Shown piece by piece: positions 5,473-6,238 of a DNA stretch of 6,238 bases (position 1 is the stretch's first letter; each line of letters opens with the position of its first letter). The stretch lies in the NCBI GenBank assembly GCA_021827805.1, contig JAKAUG010000376.1:4356-10593 (forward strand), given 5' to 3'. Source of the DNA: Bacillota bacterium (GTDB lineage Bacteria > Bacillota > Sulfobacillia > RBS10-35 > JAJYVN01). The notes beneath the pieces were generated by a model that did not search any database, was not told the DNA's origin, and worked only from the letters and a program-made list of their open reading frames with translations. The position numbers were made by a program, and so were the translations under genes.

Positions 5473-6238
5473 ATGGGCCAATTGCGTTCTCGCCCGGCGA
5501 TCCGCCGCAGGCGTCACGTTCGGCTCCGCTCGCTCCTGGTGCTGCTCCCGATCCTGCTGGGACTGCTCGGAGCCAGCGGCTGGTCCGCCGCGCACGGGCG
5601 GGGACCGGTGTTCCGCGGGCTGGCGGCCCTCCGGAGGGCCCTGCCGGCATGGCTCGGTCCCAGTTGGACGAGCTACGGAGGCGGGCCCTCCCACACCTTC
5701 GCCGTCCTCCCCTCAGCGTTGACCCCGACCAGCGTGGCCCACCTGGCCCCGGCGTGGCACGTCAGGGCGGACGGGGAGGTGGAGGGCGATCCCGTCCTCG
5801 CTGGGGGACGGGTCTTTTTCGGTTCCTTCCAGGGAACGCTGTATGCGGCGGACGCCTCCAGCGGCCAGGTGCTCTGGCAGCGCAGGCTGGACGGCACACC
5901 CCTGGACGGTGGGCCCCTGGAGGACCAGGGGCGCCTGTATGTCTCGACCTCCGGCGGGAGGATGTTCTCCCTGGACCCCCGGAACGGGCGCACGCTCTGG
6001 GAGTCCGCGCCCCTGTTCACGGGCGTGGACGATGCCGTGCGGGCGTCGCCGGAGCTCTGGCAGGGCATCCTCTACCAGAGCCTGGGTGGCCAGGGCGACA
6101 GCCAGGGCGAGCAGGGCGGGGTCGTGGCTGTGGACGAGAGGACCGGCCGGATCCTCTGGCGCACGCTGCTGGTCCACTACGTCGGCGGCGGGGCCGCCGT
6201 CTTTGGCCCTCCGGTCGTGATCCCGCAACTCGGGGAAC
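5473..6238 (+). CDS. Exported PQQ/quinoprotein-type beta-propeller protein, 3' end outside the window
   Basis: This is the first 255 residues of a larger protein; no stop occurs before the window edge. The frame is closed upstream by TGA 5431-5433. From ATG 5473 there is a very basic N-terminus (residues 5-19, many Arg), a hydrophobic core (about 20-34) and a small-residue stretch to about 42, as in a signal peptide or anchor. Residues 65-98 (WTSYGGGPSHT, then ALTPTSVAHLAPAWHV) match the opening of PQQ-dependent dehydrogenase-like propellers. PQQ-type repeats follow: GTLYAADASSGQVLW (121-135), GRMFSLDPRNGRTLW (162-176) and GVVAVDERTGRILW (216-229), about three blades so far. Cofactor residues cannot be judged from this part, so it may be an enzyme (quinoprotein alcohol or polyvinyl-alcohol dehydrogenase-like) or a non-catalytic BamB-like scaffold. 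GGGGGGG abuts the ATG; a TTG at 5482, about 9 nt after that run, is an alternative start. It is transcribed away from the transporter operon, so no functional link is implied. Confidence 0.85.
   Translation, partial: MGQLRSRPAIRRRRHVRLRSLLVLLPILLGLLGASGWSAAHGRGPVFRGLAALRRALPAWLGPSWTSYGGGPSHTFAVLPSALTPTSVAHLAPAWHVRADGEVEGDPVLAGGRVFFGSFQGTLYAADASSGQVLWQRRLDGTPLDGGPLEDQGRLYVSTSGGRMFSLDPRNGRTLWESAPLFTGVDDAVRASPELWQGILYQSLGGQGDSQGEQGGVVAVDERTGRILWRTLLVHYVGGGAAVFGPPVVIPQLGE

Noticed and set aside
4610..5650. A 346-codon minus-strand open frame crossing the intergenic region.
   Set aside because: It overlaps the start of the propeller gene in antisense, has no protein-like composition or domain, and is explained by the scarcity of stops in GC-rich DNA.

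Overview
This is a high-GC bacterial window (roughly 70% G+C in the genes by eye). Strong purine-rich ribosome-binding sites, GTG and probable TTG starts, and an export system whose adaptor hairpins look too short to reach an outer-membrane channel suggest a Gram-positive-type cell, for example a high-GC Firmicutes lineage or an actinobacterium. That placement is inference; there is no rRNA or other marker here.

The core (about 4470 down to 538, minus strand) is a MacAB/YknXYZ-type tripartite ABC export operon. In reading order it holds a LolD/MacB-type ATPase (4470-3667), a HlyD/MacA-type membrane-fusion protein (3680-2031, overlapping the ATPase stop by 14 nt) and an FtsX/MacB-type permease (2000-538, 30 nt further on). 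The ATPase would energise the permease in the cytoplasmic membrane, and the anchored adaptor would couple it to the outside. Two points stand out. The adaptor appears to be a tandem duplication, with two lipoyl-plus-barrel units in one 549-residue chain. The permease reading frame is broken by one frameshift at about 958-971, so as given it encodes two fragments.

Left of the operon (1-537) lie a possible very small secreted-protein ORF (439-218), a 13-bp perfect GC hairpin (234-268) and, at 56-221, a lower-GC 166-bp segment bounded by a perfect 15-bp inverted repeat with TA at each edge. A second inverted block lies on the same dyad axis. This resembles a non-autonomous TA-targeting (IS630/Tc1-mariner-like) miniature element and is the best candidate here for something undescribed.

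Right of the operon, the minus strand from about 4865 to 4545 stays open in the ATPase frame and has coding-like base composition, but I recognise no protein in it. A region of about 500 bp without a convincing gene (4966-5472, about 64% G+C) carries an 11-bp hairpin and several smaller ones. It separates the operon from a divergent plus-strand gene starting at 5473. That gene encodes an exported PQQ-type beta-propeller protein and runs off the right edge.
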